Positions 50,201-61,662 of a stretch of DNA of 64,000 bases are shown one piece after another (positions within the stretch are counted from its first letter, which is position 1; each line of letters opens with the position of its first letter). The notes under the pieces are model-generated. The model worked only from the letters and a program-made list of their open reading frames with translations, was not told the DNA's origin and ran no database searches. The DNA lies in contig NC_087083.1 of NCBI RefSeq assembly GCF_026151205.1, positions 7,232,460 through 7,296,459 on the forward strand, written 5' to 3'. The DNA is from Bolinopsis microptera (lineage: Eukaryota > Ctenophora > Tentaculata > Lobata > Bolinopsidae). Position numbers and translations under genes: made by a program.

Positions 50201-52347
50201 GGAAGTAGATTGTATATCGCAGTAATGAAGCTTGTCACTTGTACTACAGAATATCTCTGCCTGAAAATGTATCCGACCATCAGCGATCGTGACAATTTAT
50301 TATATTAATTCATTTCATCAGGTCAGGTATTGAATGCTGAAAAATAGATAATTATAATCATATTACAAGTTCTAATAAGTTGTTGCTCAGTTTCCAAAAA
50401 CATGGCTCAATTCTGAAAAGCAGGAGCATTATATTATATCAAACAGATGAGACGCTGTAAACAGGCGGATAGACAATTTGGGCACCAATAATTGGCATTT
50501 CTCTATTTGTAGCGCGATGCGTTACTGTGCCGCGCCGCGCACTCAATGAGGCTACTCACAGCGACACTGGCTAGATCGGCGAAATGCGCTACTGTGCCGC
50601 GCCGAGCTGCCATGAATTGATATCGTCAATTAATTCTCTATCCACTGCTCCAGCAGGCTAGCGGGACATTAATTGTGCAAGAGCACTGGAAGAAAATCAC
50701 TTTTAAAAGGTAAGCCCCATTGCTGGTTCTCCGTGCGGAAGTTGTGATGAAGTGGGAGCTGCCGAGATCCTGATACTCTATTTCAGTGCTATGTACTACC
50801 CGGTGCTCCCATGAATACCCAGAATCTGACACTATCCCTCATGCATACAACCAGCCCAAACTTTAGGATGCCGAAATAGTAATCACTGGTCAGAGGAGAC
50901 AGTGGAAGAAGGCCGGTATATGTGTAGAATTTAGTAATGCTGACATCTCACTAGGACTGAAGTAGGACGGTAGGATACTAGTAGTAGTATGGAAGTTAAC
51001 AGTATATACATTTTAATTTTTAAATAGGTTTAAAAACAATTAAAATCTTAGTTTGACTCAAAATATTTAATATAACCTACCAAATATATATTAGGTAGTG
51101 CGCCATCGACAGTGAGCCGCGCGTGCCAACTGTAGGATGGTTTTTTAGCGCTAATTTCGGCCAGCACAATTTTCTTCAAACAAATAAATATTGAGTATCC
51201 TTCCCGACCTCCAATTGCAACAAAAATTGGTAAGCTTACTCATAGACTTACAAGGAAAGTGTCCGAAAAATTTAAAGCATATCCAATTAACAGACATTAT
51301 GTTACAGCTAAAAGCAGCGTATTTTGCCCCATTTTGATCACTATATCAACTCTGATATCCACCAAATTTTTCGGACAGTTGTAAAAGCCCTATTGGAAGG
51401 TCGTCGCCAATTTTCAGAATGATCTCATTTAAGGAACTGAAAATAAATCCGAATAATACGACAAAAATGGTCAAATTTGGACGAATTTGGTCAAATTACG
51501 CGACTTTTACAGCTACTTTTGCTCCAAAAGCCGCGCACCATCAAATATAGCACTTAGGCGAAATTCACTGATCTTTCCAAAAAGGTATGACAAATTTGGT
51601 ATTGTGAAAATTCTCACAGTCTCTAGAAAACACTGGTACAAAAATTTTTAAAATCCGAGCAAGTTTATTTTTATCGTGCACCTCCTATATATATCGTCGC
51701 TCCTGATAATTAACTTTTATTCTGCAATTTAATGAAACACACTTTAAGAAAACGAGGGTGCGAGTTTACTAACTAGAGAGAATAGAAACACAGAGCGGTG
51801 ATTACAAGACGAATTCTACGTGTAGAATAATGTGATAAGAGGTGGATGTTTCCTTATCAGTGGTTCTCGAATCAGTCACAAGGTACTGTCACGTGGTGTC
51901 AGGTGGTGCGCTGCAGTGAGCTCAGAATATCATGTTACAATGCCAGAATGCAGTCTCTACTAAAAGTGGGGTTCTACAAATAGCAGTAATACCAAGAATT
52001 GTATCATCTTATCATGTTATTATTGTTACAACTGATCTTGGCCAGGAGTTTATGATCAAATGAAATCCTGCGGGAGTCTTGTGTAAGTGCTGAGGGAATG
52101 CTGTTAAGTTCTATGTCTGACATTACAGTGTTAACCATCTTCATTCCAACCGTCATGGTATTAGTATCACCAAACTCAGACCCCTGACGTTACATGCAAA
52201 CTTTCCCTAATCTAATCTGTCTCTTCAGAAGAATATTTATAACACGTGATTTACGAAAACGCTCCTCGCTGGCTAGATGAACGAATTTCATCATTTATCA
52301 GTGGTATAAATTATTGAAACCAAGTATATTAATATATGGCAGCACTG
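47257..52347. other. Non-coding stretch with dispersed repeats
   Basis: No supportable gene in 5 kb. A diverged partner of the repeat at 25.9 kb lies at about 50090-50480 (shared GGACCCCAGGCT and CTGAGCGC blocks). GC-rich motifs containing TGCCGCGCCG lie at 50508-50640, with a near-identical copy at 59188-59250. Confidence 0.5.
50508..50640 (+). repeat. Dispersed GC-rich repeat, copy 1
   Basis: TGTAGCGCGATGCGTTACTG continuing TGCCGCGCC is identical over 29 bp to 59188-59216. A second half-copy (GCCGCGCCGAGCTGCCATGA) at about 50597 matches 59210 onward. Confidence 0.75.
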
Positions 52348-52778
52348 TTGACGGATGTTACTCGTCTAAATTTCTTCGAAGTAGCGTGCGCCGCTTTCTT
52401 CTCGAAATGCCCGATGGCAAGTGCTAGTGCTACGAAGTAGCGCGCGCCGGGCCAGACCATTAACAATGGTCAAGCAGCACTGCGGCACTTCGAAAGTAAA
52501 ATTAAATTAAATGTAATCGGGTAATGCTGAGGTGATTCATTCGACATGACAGAACACGAAGTTCTACTTCCATATAATAAAACCTCACTGGAGCTAAGCT
52601 CTGTGGACATTGCATTGGAGGACTTCACCGCTTCGACGCGCCGCGCGAACTAGCATTCTTGCTTCGCATCGCCGATCGTTGCTTTGCGAAGCGATGGGTT
52701 GACATCGTCAATCAATGTGGACAGTGTGCAATTAACATGAAACCGTGCCTGAACTGTACATATACTGACCGTGCATTG

Positions 52779-53612
52779 TGTTAGAATCTTAATTCTATTT
52801 GTAGCTTGTTTTTGTACTTCATATTACTAACCCTGTATCTCACTTTAGCAAAGGTTTAGTTCCAGTGATTGTATATACAGTGTTCGGGTAAAGGGACTCC
52901 AGAAGGCAGACAAGGCTCGACTCCAGACTCTAGTTGAAGTAACAGAAGAGAGAGGAGTGTCCAGTGTTTAGTTGACTCCAGACTCTAGCGTAGCAGAAGG
53001 GAGAGGAGTGACGTTGTCGACTCCAGACTCTAGCGTAGCAGAAGGGAGAGGAGTGACGTTGTTTTAGTGATCCCACAGATTCCAGTCGACAGATACTATC
53101 TGTGTTCTGTGACGTGGAAAGAGTGGTAAGTAGTTTATAGTTATAGTTTAGTAGTTTAGTCTAGGAGTTCCCGCTTCCTCTTTCACTTTCATTTATAGTT
53201 TCACGTGGATTACCTTTCACTTTACTCACGGTAGTTTTCCCCCAGGGTTTTTGTTTTATAGTTATCAGTTCCAGTTTTACTTGAAGTCCTCATCATTCAG
53301 AAGTCCCTCATATAGTAAGAAGAACATCATCATCAGGAGTAGTAGTTTTAATTTAATAGTAGTTTAATCTAATAGTAAAAAAGACATTGTTTAGTTTAGT
53401 ATTGAAATGTGTTTTAACTATTAGTCAGAGCAGAGTAGTGTGAGTTACTGAGTCACACCATATCAATCATTCACTATTTAAGAGAGTACATTGTAGAGTA
53501 ACAAGGTTACTTTTGACACAAGATTTGTATAACCTCTTTATTCATCTAATTTGTATTTATAATAATTGAGTATTATTTGTTATTTAATTAACCCAAGAAC
53601 AGGGTTCCAACA
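52779..53612 (+). repeat. 5' LTR (834 bp)
   Basis: TG...CA-bounded. Differs from the 3' LTR by one substitution (TTCGGG versus TTGGGG) and lacks a 6-bp CAATTG. It contains three diverged ~50-bp subrepeats starting GACTCCAGACTCTAG. Confidence 0.93.
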
Positions 53613-53613
53613 G

Positions 53614-53622
53614 TGGTAGCAG
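53614..53622 (+). other. Primer-binding site, initiator tRNA-Met type
   Basis: TGGTAGCAG begins one base after the 5' LTR and is complementary to the 3' end of metazoan initiator tRNA-Met. The match stops after nine bases. Confidence 0.7.
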
Positions 53623-53716
53623 GAAGAACTACGTTACACCGACCGTATTTTTTTTTGGATATATTTAAACTAACACCTAACAACTTAACACCTAACACTA
53701 GATTTCAGTTTTCATC

Positions 53717-54901
53717 ATGGGAGGTGATAGAGTACCTGTTCTTGATGAGAAGTCCAACTATACAGATTGGAAACGGAGAGTTCAGTGGTGGAAGAAGGTG
53801 ACTACCGTCAAGCCTGAGGCAGGAGCAGCTGCATTAATCATGAATATGTCTGGAAAACCAGAAGCTGTGGCTATACAGCTAGACGTAGAAAAGTTATCCA
53901 TAGATGGAGGAATAGATGTTCTCATTGCCGAGCTGGATAAGTTATATGAAAAAGACCAGACACAGTCAGTCTTTACATCCATTGACAGCTTCATGAACTA
54001 CAGAAGACCCAAGGAAGTGCCCATGGAAGAGTATGTGAGAGAATTTAGCCATCGTTACAAGAGCCTTGTGCAGAAGCGTGGTGCTACTGTGGTATTTGAA
54101 GATGGGGTACTAGCGTACTTCTTATTACATCATGCTAATCTCTCGGACCATCAAAAGACATTGATCAGGGCAACGGTCTCTAAGTTAAGCTACGAGAATA
54201 TGGAATCCCAGCTTAAAAGAGCATACGGAGAAGATTATACTAATACATCTTCTTCTTCATCAAGCGCAAGCGGTGAAACATATTCCATCGGAAAACCAAA
54301 GATTAAAGAAGAGCCTGTAAATACGTATTTTCAACAGTACGACATCAACAATGCAGAACATTTTGGTGATGACCAGAGCAACCAGGAGGAAGACCCTCAG
54401 AAAGTTTTTTATCAACAAAGATACCACCAACACAGGGATTTTTATCCATCTAAGAGACCTTTCGGACAAAGACCCTTCGGACAAAGACCTGCATTTCAAG
54501 GACAGAGTTCAGGAAACGTGTATCAACAAGCTCCATTTAGATCCAGACGAGGAGCACAAGCCCAACAATCAGGACCCTTACGTTGTCATATTTGTAAGGA
54601 AACAGACCATATGATGAGAGACTGTAAGTACAACACATTTGGAGAGAAGAAGCTTACATTCTTTGAGTCTGACTTTAAACTAAAAGACGAAGACAAGTGT
54701 CTTATGGGAGAATCGAAAAATAGAGCACTTTTAGATACAGGTGCTAGTTCCACAGTGTGTGGGAAGAAATGGCTGACAGTCTTCGAGGAATCTCTTACAT
54801 CAGCTGAACAAGAAGAGGTCAAAGTGACCTCTTGTGAGAAGAATTTTTGTTTCGGGGATGGAGATGCAGTTACAGCCAGATACAGAAAATACTCCCAGTA
54901 A
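53717..54901 (+). CDS. Copia-type Gag with zinc knuckle and start of protease
   Basis: 394 codons. The N-terminus VLDEKSNYTDWKRRVQWWKK has the Y-x-x-W-x-x-x-V-x-W pattern of Copia gag (UBN2/DUF4219-like). LDKLYEKDQTQSVFTSIDSF and VLAYFLLHHANLSDHQKTLI follow the gag core. The zinc knuckle CHICKETDHMMRDC (CX2CX4HX4C) is near residues 290-303. The aspartic protease active site LLDTGASSTVCG is near residue 340. The frame stops within the protease after CFGDG; the rest of the protease is in the next frame. The ATG lies about 100 bp after the primer-binding site. Confidence 0.85.
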   Translation: MGGDRVPVLDEKSNYTDWKRRVQWWKKVTTVKPEAGAAALIMNMSGKPEAVAIQLDVEKLSIDGGIDVLIAELDKLYEKDQTQSVFTSIDSFMNYRRPKEVPMEEYVREFSHRYKSLVQKRGATVVFEDGVLAYFLLHHANLSDHQKTLIRATVSKLSYENMESQLKRAYGEDYTNTSSSSSSASGETYSIGKPKIKEEPVNTYFQQYDINNAEHFGDDQSNQEEDPQKVFYQQRYHQHRDFYPSKRPFGQRPFGQRPAFQGQSSGNVYQQAPFRSRRGAQAQQSGPLRCHICKETDHMMRDCKYNTFGEKKLTFFESDFKLKDEDKCLMGESKNRALLDTGASSTVCGKKWLTVFEESLTSAEQEEVKVTSCEKNFCFGDGDAVTARYRKYSQ

Positions 54902-55752
54902 CAATATGTGGTCAGAAAGTAACTTTAAACGTGTTTATTGTGGAAAATGATATTCCTCTGTTACTGTCTAGAGAGTCCATGAAAAAGATGAAGATGAAGA
55001 TCGATACTGAAACTGACAAAGTTTATGCTTTCGGAGGAGAAGAGAATCTAGTGATCACTAAGTCAGGACACATGATGATACCCATAGGACGATGTGAAAG
55101 TTCTATCAGCCAAACAGATTCTGGAAGAACTAATCATGCAACAGAAACTAAGGTCCGTCCTGTTTTAGAGGAGAAGATTACATCGCCATGGTCACTAAGT
55201 GACGATGAAAGTGATCAAGAGGAGGAGTTAGAAACATTCAGTGGAGCTGACAATGAGAGTGTGCAAGACAATGAGCCAGAAATTGAGCCAGATAGTGAGC
55301 TAGAGGACCATGGAGTTGTGAGCTCAGTTTCAGGTAATGTGGATCAAGACAGTGAGCCAGAAAGTGAGCCAGAAATTGAGACAGAAATTGAGCCAGATGA
55401 CCATGGAACTGTAAGTTCAGTTTCAGGGAGTGTGAATCTGTCAGATCTGTCAGTGAATCAGTCGGATTGGGAAAGTGTGTGTCAAACCAGAACAGGCGTG
55501 GGTGTAAAGAAGAATGACATTATCAGGTTCAGATCCTCGGAGAGTGATGATTGGAATAATGCCTTGGTGATAGGTAGAGCCGGGAAACCTACAGGGAAGA
55601 ACAAAAATCTTTACAATGTACGACTGGACGAGTCAAACGGTGAACCCGTATCAGTTGAGTTGGATAACTCTGTACAAGTGCAGAGGTTAAAGATTGTTCA
55701 GGATGTCTCACGAAGAGAGGTGCAGTTTTCAGCAAGCTCGCTTAAGTCATAG
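54847..55752 (+). CDS. Protease C-terminus, acidic linker and post-integrase-like domain
   Basis: The frame is -1 relative to gag and overlaps it by 55 nt. From about 54890 it reads LPVTICGQKVTLNVFIVEND then IPLLLSRESMKKMKMKIDTE, the second half of the Copia-type protease, ending in SGHMMIPIG. Where autonomous relatives continue with integrase, this one has an acidic linker (repeats of EPEIEPDSE type, 55200-55440). Then a segment VKKNDIIRFRSSESDDWNNA and GRAGKPTGKNKNLYNVRLDE follows, like the domain after integrase in related elements (recognition by pattern, not search). It ends at TAG 55750-55752. Confidence 0.75.
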   Translation: MFRGWRCSYSQIQKILPVTICGQKVTLNVFIVENDIPLLLSRESMKKMKMKIDTETDKVYAFGGEENLVITKSGHMMIPIGRCESSISQTDSGRTNHATETKVRPVLEEKITSPWSLSDDESDQEEELETFSGADNESVQDNEPEIEPDSELEDHGVVSSVSGNVDQDSEPESEPEIETEIEPDDHGTVSSVSGSVNLSDLSVNQSDWESVCQTRTGVGVKKNDIIRFRSSESDDWNNALVIGRAGKPTGKNKNLYNVRLDESNGEPVSVELDNSVQVQRLKIVQDVSRREVQFSASSLKS

Positions 55753-57614
55753 ATCAAGGATACTGTGAATATGTCAGAGAGAGTATAACTGTTTTGGACT
55801 TTATGTTGTAGAAAGAGATTGAATATTTTTGCTCGGATTATTTGTTGTTTGAAATGTCAATTTGGTTAAACAATAACTTTTTAACGTCATTTGTAATAAC
55901 TTTTAACTTTAAATGTGTGTGTATATATTAGTATTGTTAGAATTACCAACTTTGTAACGAGTCATTTTTACATTTTTCACCTTTCAGAGACTTTTAACCA
56001 TGCACGAAGTGTTTGTATTTAACAGATTTTAATTTTTTTAAACATTTGTAACTCTTTACACGTATATTATTTTTGTGTTTTTATGTTCTAGAGAAGTTTC
56101 TCGAACAGAAGTTTTGGGAGGATATTTTTGACAATTTTTTGTCGTTAGTTCATATTTTTTTTACTGAGAATGTAGTAAGTTGGGAATGTTTGATGAAAAG
56201 TTAGTGAATCCCATTTTTAGGAACCAGTCTATCCTTTCTTTTCTTTTCTCTTAGTCTGGTAACTGAACTTTGGTTGTATTTGCTAAATTTTCAACAATTT
56301 TGGGAGAAAGATAGATTAGTTAGCGAATTTAGACGTGTGTACCAGCTTTAGCGCTTCTTTTCTTTGTGTTGTAGCGCACGGTCACATTTGTCAGTTGATT
56401 TGCTAAATTTTCTATTACATGGTGTAGAGATAATAAGGATTAATAGATACAATTTAAAGTACATTTTGTACGTGACATGTGTAATAAAATTACCGCTAAC
56501 AGAATATTTCAGATTCCTACTTCTAAAAGTCTAACATTTCAGTTTCAAACTTACTTTTCAGAAAGACGATCCTTTTCTTCTCAAAGACATGAAAGTGTTT
56601 ACCTGATATTACTTTATTAACTTGCATCTTCTGTAGGAAGTGTTAACAGGGGATGTTTGGTATTTTCTGTTGGGATGTGCTCGGAGCAGCTTGCTCAGCG
56701 TGAGTTTTGTTTTATAAGAATGCTGTCGTTTCGATCAACATGCTATTACATGTTCTTCACTGATCCCGAGCCTTTAGGGACTCAGTTTGAACCTGTTTTT
56801 AAACGACAGAATTCATGTATTTTACGTTTTAGAACTGTTTAGTACAGTGGTGTGTGTCAATGATTTGTTAGTGACTCATTATTGACTCTCTAGAGGTTGT
56901 GTTTAAAGCTTGAATAGCTCCTAATATTTAGTTTTAGTACGCAGTGTTTCTGTCATTAAGATAACTCGATACAGAAATCTCTAAAGATCACACTTGATTA
57001 CAGTGTTGGACGGGTATTTTTTGTGCACCTGTCAGTCCTAGAACGATGCTTCAGTTCCGTTCATAGAAAAGAGATTTTCGTATTAAGAACTTTGATAGTT
57101 AATTAGCTAATAGTTAGACTGTATTAATTCTATCGGACGTTTTGTACAAGTATTATATCTCTCAGATCTCACGCTCAGCGTGGAAGGCAGTCATTTTAGC
57201 CACTAGCCTGTTTTACAGCGGATGTTTTTCCCGCGTTAACAGAGATTTAATCCACTTGTACCACGTGACTCGCCGAATATGGAATAATCGTTAACTGCTT
57301 TTTTAGTTATCTGCTTTTATGACAGTGGACATGACACGTATTAGATTTGCCTTTGTTTGAGCCGCGCATTTGTAGCTCAAACTCATAGAAAGTATCTTTT
57401 TCGTTTAGCGCGCACGACACGTTTTTGTGTTGCGTGTGGGGATTAGAATATTCTTAACTCTACGGTTTTTGCTAGAGTTTATTTCCTAATTTTAACTCGG
57501 ATAGTCGGATAGTATTTTTTAACAAAGAAAGTATAGGGAGTTATGACTTTAAGATTGTAAAAGTCATGAGTTAAATTATTAGTAAGTACTTTTTCTTTTT
57601 TAAAGTAGGGGGAA
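55753..57614 (+). other. Non-coding internal region and polypurine tract of the LTR element
   Basis: 1.86 kb, T-rich, many stops in all frames. No remnant of reverse transcriptase or RNase H is recognised. It ends with the purine tract AAGTAGGGGGAA immediately before the 3' LTR. Confidence 0.7.
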
Positions 57615-58454
57615 TGTTAGAATCTTAATTCTATTTGTAGCTTGTTTTTGTACTTCATATTACTAACCCTGTATCTCACTTTAGCAAAGGTTTAGTTCCA
57701 GTGATTGCAATTGTATATACAGTGTTGGGGTAAAGGGACTCCAGAAGGCAGACAAGGCTCGACTCCAGACTCTAGTTGAAGTAACAGAAGAGAGAGGAGT
57801 GTCCAGTGTTTAGTTGACTCCAGACTCTAGCGTAGCAGAAGGGAGAGGAGTGACGTTGTCGACTCCAGACTCTAGCGTAGCAGAAGGGAGAGGAGTGACG
57901 TTGTTTTAGTGATCCCACAGATTCCAGTCGACAGATACTATCTGTGTTCTGTGACGTGGAAAGAGTGGTAAGTAGTTTATAGTTATAGTTTAGTAGTTTA
58001 GTCTAGGAGTTCCCGCTTCCTCTTTCACTTTCATTTATAGTTTCACGTGGATTACCTTTCACTTTACTCACGGTAGTTTTCCCCCAGGGTTTTTGTTTTA
58101 TAGTTATCAGTTCCAGTTTTACTTGAAGTCCTCATCATTCAGAAGTCCCTCATATAGTAAGAAGAACATCATCATCAGGAGTAGTAGTTTTAATTTAATA
58201 GTAGTTTAATCTAATAGTAAAAAAGACATTGTTTAGTTTAGTATTGAAATGTGTTTTAACTATTAGTCAGAGCAGAGTAGTGTGAGTTACTGAGTCACAC
58301 CATATCAATCATTCACTATTTAAGAGAGTACATTGTAGAGTAACAAGGTTACTTTTGACACAAGATTTGTATAACCTCTTTATTCATCTAATTTGTATTT
58401 ATAATAATTGAGTATTATTTGTTATTTAATTAACCCAAGAACAGGGTTCCAACA
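57615..58454 (+). repeat. 3' LTR (840 bp)
   Basis: Near-identical to the 5' LTR; it has an extra CAATTG at about 57707. The near-identity indicates a recent insertion. Confidence 0.93.
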
Positions 58455-58906
58455 CATTGTGCATATTGATATAGCCGTATGGTTGGCACACGCTACTGCA
58501 ACTGCGCATAAAATGGATCCTGGCAGACCTGGCCTGATTGATCACCAATCACACTACACTCGACTGTCGCGTGAATTTTTAGCAAGTTATCTATAAAAAG
58601 GCCCTGAATGCTGAAGGTCTTAGGTCCGTCCAGGACTATTCAAAACTTTAACCCGGACCCTTTAAAAAAACCCCAAGCCTAAATTTAAATATCCCTTATC
58701 TAATATATAATATCCTTTATCTAATATAATCCCTAACCGCTTAACTGAAACGATGAATCGTTTATAAAATCTTTTTCGAGGCACTTTGACAAAAGCTACT
58801 CACGCGGTTGTGCTTTTTAACGATGAAATAGAACGTTTTTGAGCCCCGCGTCCGCGTCCGACACGCGCTACTTCGAAGAAATTTAGACGAGCTTAACATC
58901 CGTCAA

Positions 58907-60790
58907 ACTGAAACCCTAAACCTAACAAGAAATTATATTTACTTCCTCATACGGTCACAGTTTTTCGCCAATATCTCGTCGCGTCAGCTAGAGAGCAATT
59001 TATTTATTATTAATGTCATGGCGCATGGGGTGATTTGAGATCAACGTTCAAAAATACATTGATTTGCACTTCGTAGCACTTGCCGCGGGCCATTTCGAGA
59101 CGAAAATGACCCGCGCTACTTTATGTGCTACTTTATGTGCTACTTTGAAGAAGTAGCACATCCGTTAAGGTTTTCAACTGCCGCGGTTGTAGCGCGATGC
59201 GTTACTGTGCCGCGCCGAGCTGCCATGAATCGACATCGTCAATCGTCAATTAACTGCCACGGGAGCCCTTTTAAAACATCTCGAAGATCAAATCACAACT
59301 GTAAAGTTATGTAGCATGCTCGGAACTATATTATTTGCTCTAACCAGAGCCCTTTCGCTTGCAGTAGCGCGCGACCGCCGAAGGCGGCATAGCAAAGAAT
59401 ATATATTCAACTTGTGAAACGCGTCACTGGTCACGCAGTACGCGTATACACATGGCTATGTGAACTATATTACAAAAAAACTATATTATAGTTTAATTGG
59501 ATCCGGGGTTGACTTGGAATTAGCGTTCAAAATACACCGATTTAGATCAATTTCATATTCAAAGGACCTTTTCACAAGAACTTTATTAAAATTTGGGCGA
59601 GCGATTTAGCAGGAGCGATAAACTCTTCAAACTTTTTGTTTTCATTGAAAACATCCATTCCGTACTGCACTGTAATGTTTCCTTTGTCAACTCTGCCCGA
59701 TGATTAGAAAAATAATTGACTCATCAAGAAGTTAAATTTAGTTAAATGAGGAAGGGCCCTCCCAATAGATACATATTTTTTGTAGGATACCCCTTCAGTA
59801 CACCCACAGTGTACTGTTTGGATACCTATCATGATAGAGAAACACACATTTTAGGAGAAAAATAATTTATTGTTTAATGTACTGCTTTCTGTTGCAATTT
59901 TGCTTGCTGCGTATTATTATAGAGTATCCTTGTAGATTATACATCTTTTGGATACCCTCCAGCTCCTCATTTAATCCTCAGTCACGGATTTCCCAATTAT
60001 TCGGCTGAGAGAGAGAAACAAATTTTGAGAGAAACAAATTTGAATTTTGATCTTTATTACAGATTAAACATATCATATATAACCATAAAAGCCGCGCGTC
60101 GGCTGATTGCTTCAACTTGGATTGGTAGTAATTTCAGTTTACAGAAGCTGAAGGACGGCAGCTCAAAAGCCCCAGTGAACCATCGGAAAGATCAAGGACT
60201 CGAGTGCCAATAGTGGCTTTTTCGAACCCATTTTCGCCGATTTGCTGTGGCCCAGATGAGCCGCGCCCTGCTGTTTAACGGCACATGGTGGTTTTTGTTT
60301 AAATACTTATTTAAATTTAAGCGATAATTCATTTGGTGGTTTACAGTTTTTGAATCATGTTCATCATTTATTTTTCGTTCAATTATCACGTTTTTACAAT
60401 TCAGTCATACCATGCATAGTCAACATTGTTGAGGCAACCAGCTTCCGCAGTTCAATAATTGGAGACCGAAAAATATAAATTGATCGAAATTTACAATTCA
60501 TCGTTATCAAATATAGTCAATAATATTCTTGATTCCATTTAGTACATAATAAGTTGGTTTTATTCTCTTGCAACACTACTGCACAACAAAAACTGATCGC
60601 AGGAGATTGCATAAAAGTCGCACTCCTGACCCTGTCAGTCTGTCAATAGTAGAAGATAAAAGGGCATCATGCTTATTGCGTAGGGATTCCATGCTACGCT
60701 CTTCCTTGCAGGGCTGCGACTAAGGTCTACCATATAGTGTCCAATGAACCATCACAAAGCAAGTAGAGATCTCAACACCATACAATGCGA
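58907..60790. other. Non-coding stretch with GC-rich dispersed repeats
   Basis: 59070-59170 holds another copy of the AAGTAGC...CAAGTGCTACGAAG sequence seen in the split element, inverted relative to its left end. 59188-59250 matches 50508-50640. No gene supported. Confidence 0.55.
59188..59250 (+). repeat. Dispersed GC-rich repeat, copy 2
   Basis: Same orientation as the copy at 50508: TGTAGCGCGATGCGTTACTG then TGCCGCGCCGAGCTGCCATG. Confidence 0.75.
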
Positions 60791-60942
60791 CAGTGGTGTA
60801 ACGAAGGGCGTGTTAAGGGGGCGCCAAATCGTCGTTTGAATGTGGGACAATTTCGAAAACTTAACTAAAGTACTAGCAAAACTGCGCGTTTTGCTCTAGA
60901 TACACACTTTTTTAGAGATTTTACCGGCGTATCCTCTAAAAT
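60791..60942 (-). mobile_element. Partial hAT-like element, inverted half copy
   Basis: Starts CAGTGGTGTAACGAAGGGC and then matches, in reverse orientation, 61490-61662 (shared GGCGCCAAATCGTCGTTTGA, GCAAAACTGCGCGTTTTGCT, TTACCGGCGTATCCTCT). The other terminus is missing and no target duplication is seen, so it is truncated. Confidence 0.8.
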
Positions 60943-61374
60943 CACACTGTTATAGTCTATGGAAGTCAGGGTTCAGGGAGCAGTACATCTGAGTTCTTCC
61001 TGGACATTGGACAAGGAGGGGGAGTGTCTTTCAATTATGCACTGAAGCTGAAGTAAGACAAACTCGTAATATCTTTTTTCCAGATAGAGCTCAACTTTTG
61101 GAAAACTGTTTCACACAATTCTATAGTACAGAATTTTGTTATTTGCCTCTGTTCTTGAAATATGAGGTTAACTTTACCCCTAGTTTTCTTTTTTAAAGAC
61201 AGTCTGTACAAAATTCTGTACAATAGAATTGTGGGTGACTGCCCAAGGAACACCTATGCCAAGATTCAGGTCTTGGGTGTGGCCAGTCTTTTTTTAATTT
61301 GGGCTTTCTATGGAAAATAACCATTTCGAGTAAATTGAGTTTTCTCCATACAATTTTTGCTTTAAGGTGAGAAG

Positions 61375-61662
61375 CAGTGGCGTAACGTTGCCTGTTGGCG
61401 CCCCCCTGCCGAAAAGGCGCCCCCCTGTTGGCGCCCCCTCTCCTTTTGGTGCCCCTCCCTAAAATTGAACAAATTAGGCGATTTAAGAGGATACGCCGGT
61501 AAAATCTCTAAAAAAGTGTGTATCTAGAGCAAAACGCGCAGTTTTGCTAGTACTTTAGTTAAGTTTTCGAAATTGTCCCACATTCAAACGACGATTTGGC
61601 GCCCCCCTAAGACGGCGCCCCCCTGCACAGCGGGGTCAGCAGGGCCCTTCGTTACGCCACTG
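61375..61662 (+). mobile_element. 288-bp hAT-like non-autonomous element
   Basis: Termini CAGTGGCGTAACG and CGTTACGCCACTG are inverted repeats. The 8-bp flank GTGAGAAG is present at 61367-61374 and 61663-61670. CAGTGGCG-type ends with 8-bp duplications are typical of hAT transposons. The interior has repeated GGCGCCCCCC blocks. No transposase. Confidence 0.88.

Larger units (their letters stand above)
52774..58459 (+). mobile_element. Complete LTR retrotransposon lacking integrase and RT (overview)
   Basis: LTRs 52779-53612 and 57615-58454 begin TGTTAG and end CCAACA. A 5-bp target duplication CATTG is at 52774-52778 and 58455-58459. The primer-binding site TGGTAGCAG (53614-53622) matches the 3' end of animal initiator-Met tRNA (known for Copia-type elements). 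The purine tract AAGTAGGGGGAA touches the 3' LTR. The 4.0-kb interior encodes gag, zinc knuckle, protease and a post-integrase-type domain only. Integrase, reverse transcriptase and RNase H are absent, so it must move with enzymes from another element. It resembles published TR-GAG/LARD-type non-autonomous designs. Confidence 0.88.
52348..58906. mobile_element. Older inverted-repeat element split by the LTR element
   Basis: The left end TTGACGGATGTTACTCGTCT (52348) and the right end, read in reverse from 58906, TTGACGGATGTTAAGCTCGT, continue alike (AAATTTCTTCGAAGTAGCG), forming terminal inverted repeats of about 40 bp. ACTG flanks both ends (52344-52347, 58907-58910), possibly a 4-bp target duplication. 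Without the LTR element it would be about 0.9 kb. No coding region, GC-rich near its ends; superfamily not assigned. Confidence 0.6.

Noticed and set aside
53717-55752. The LTR element as an endogenous retrovirus
   Set aside because: No envelope, Copia-type gag and initiator-Met primer site; it is a retrotransposon derivative.
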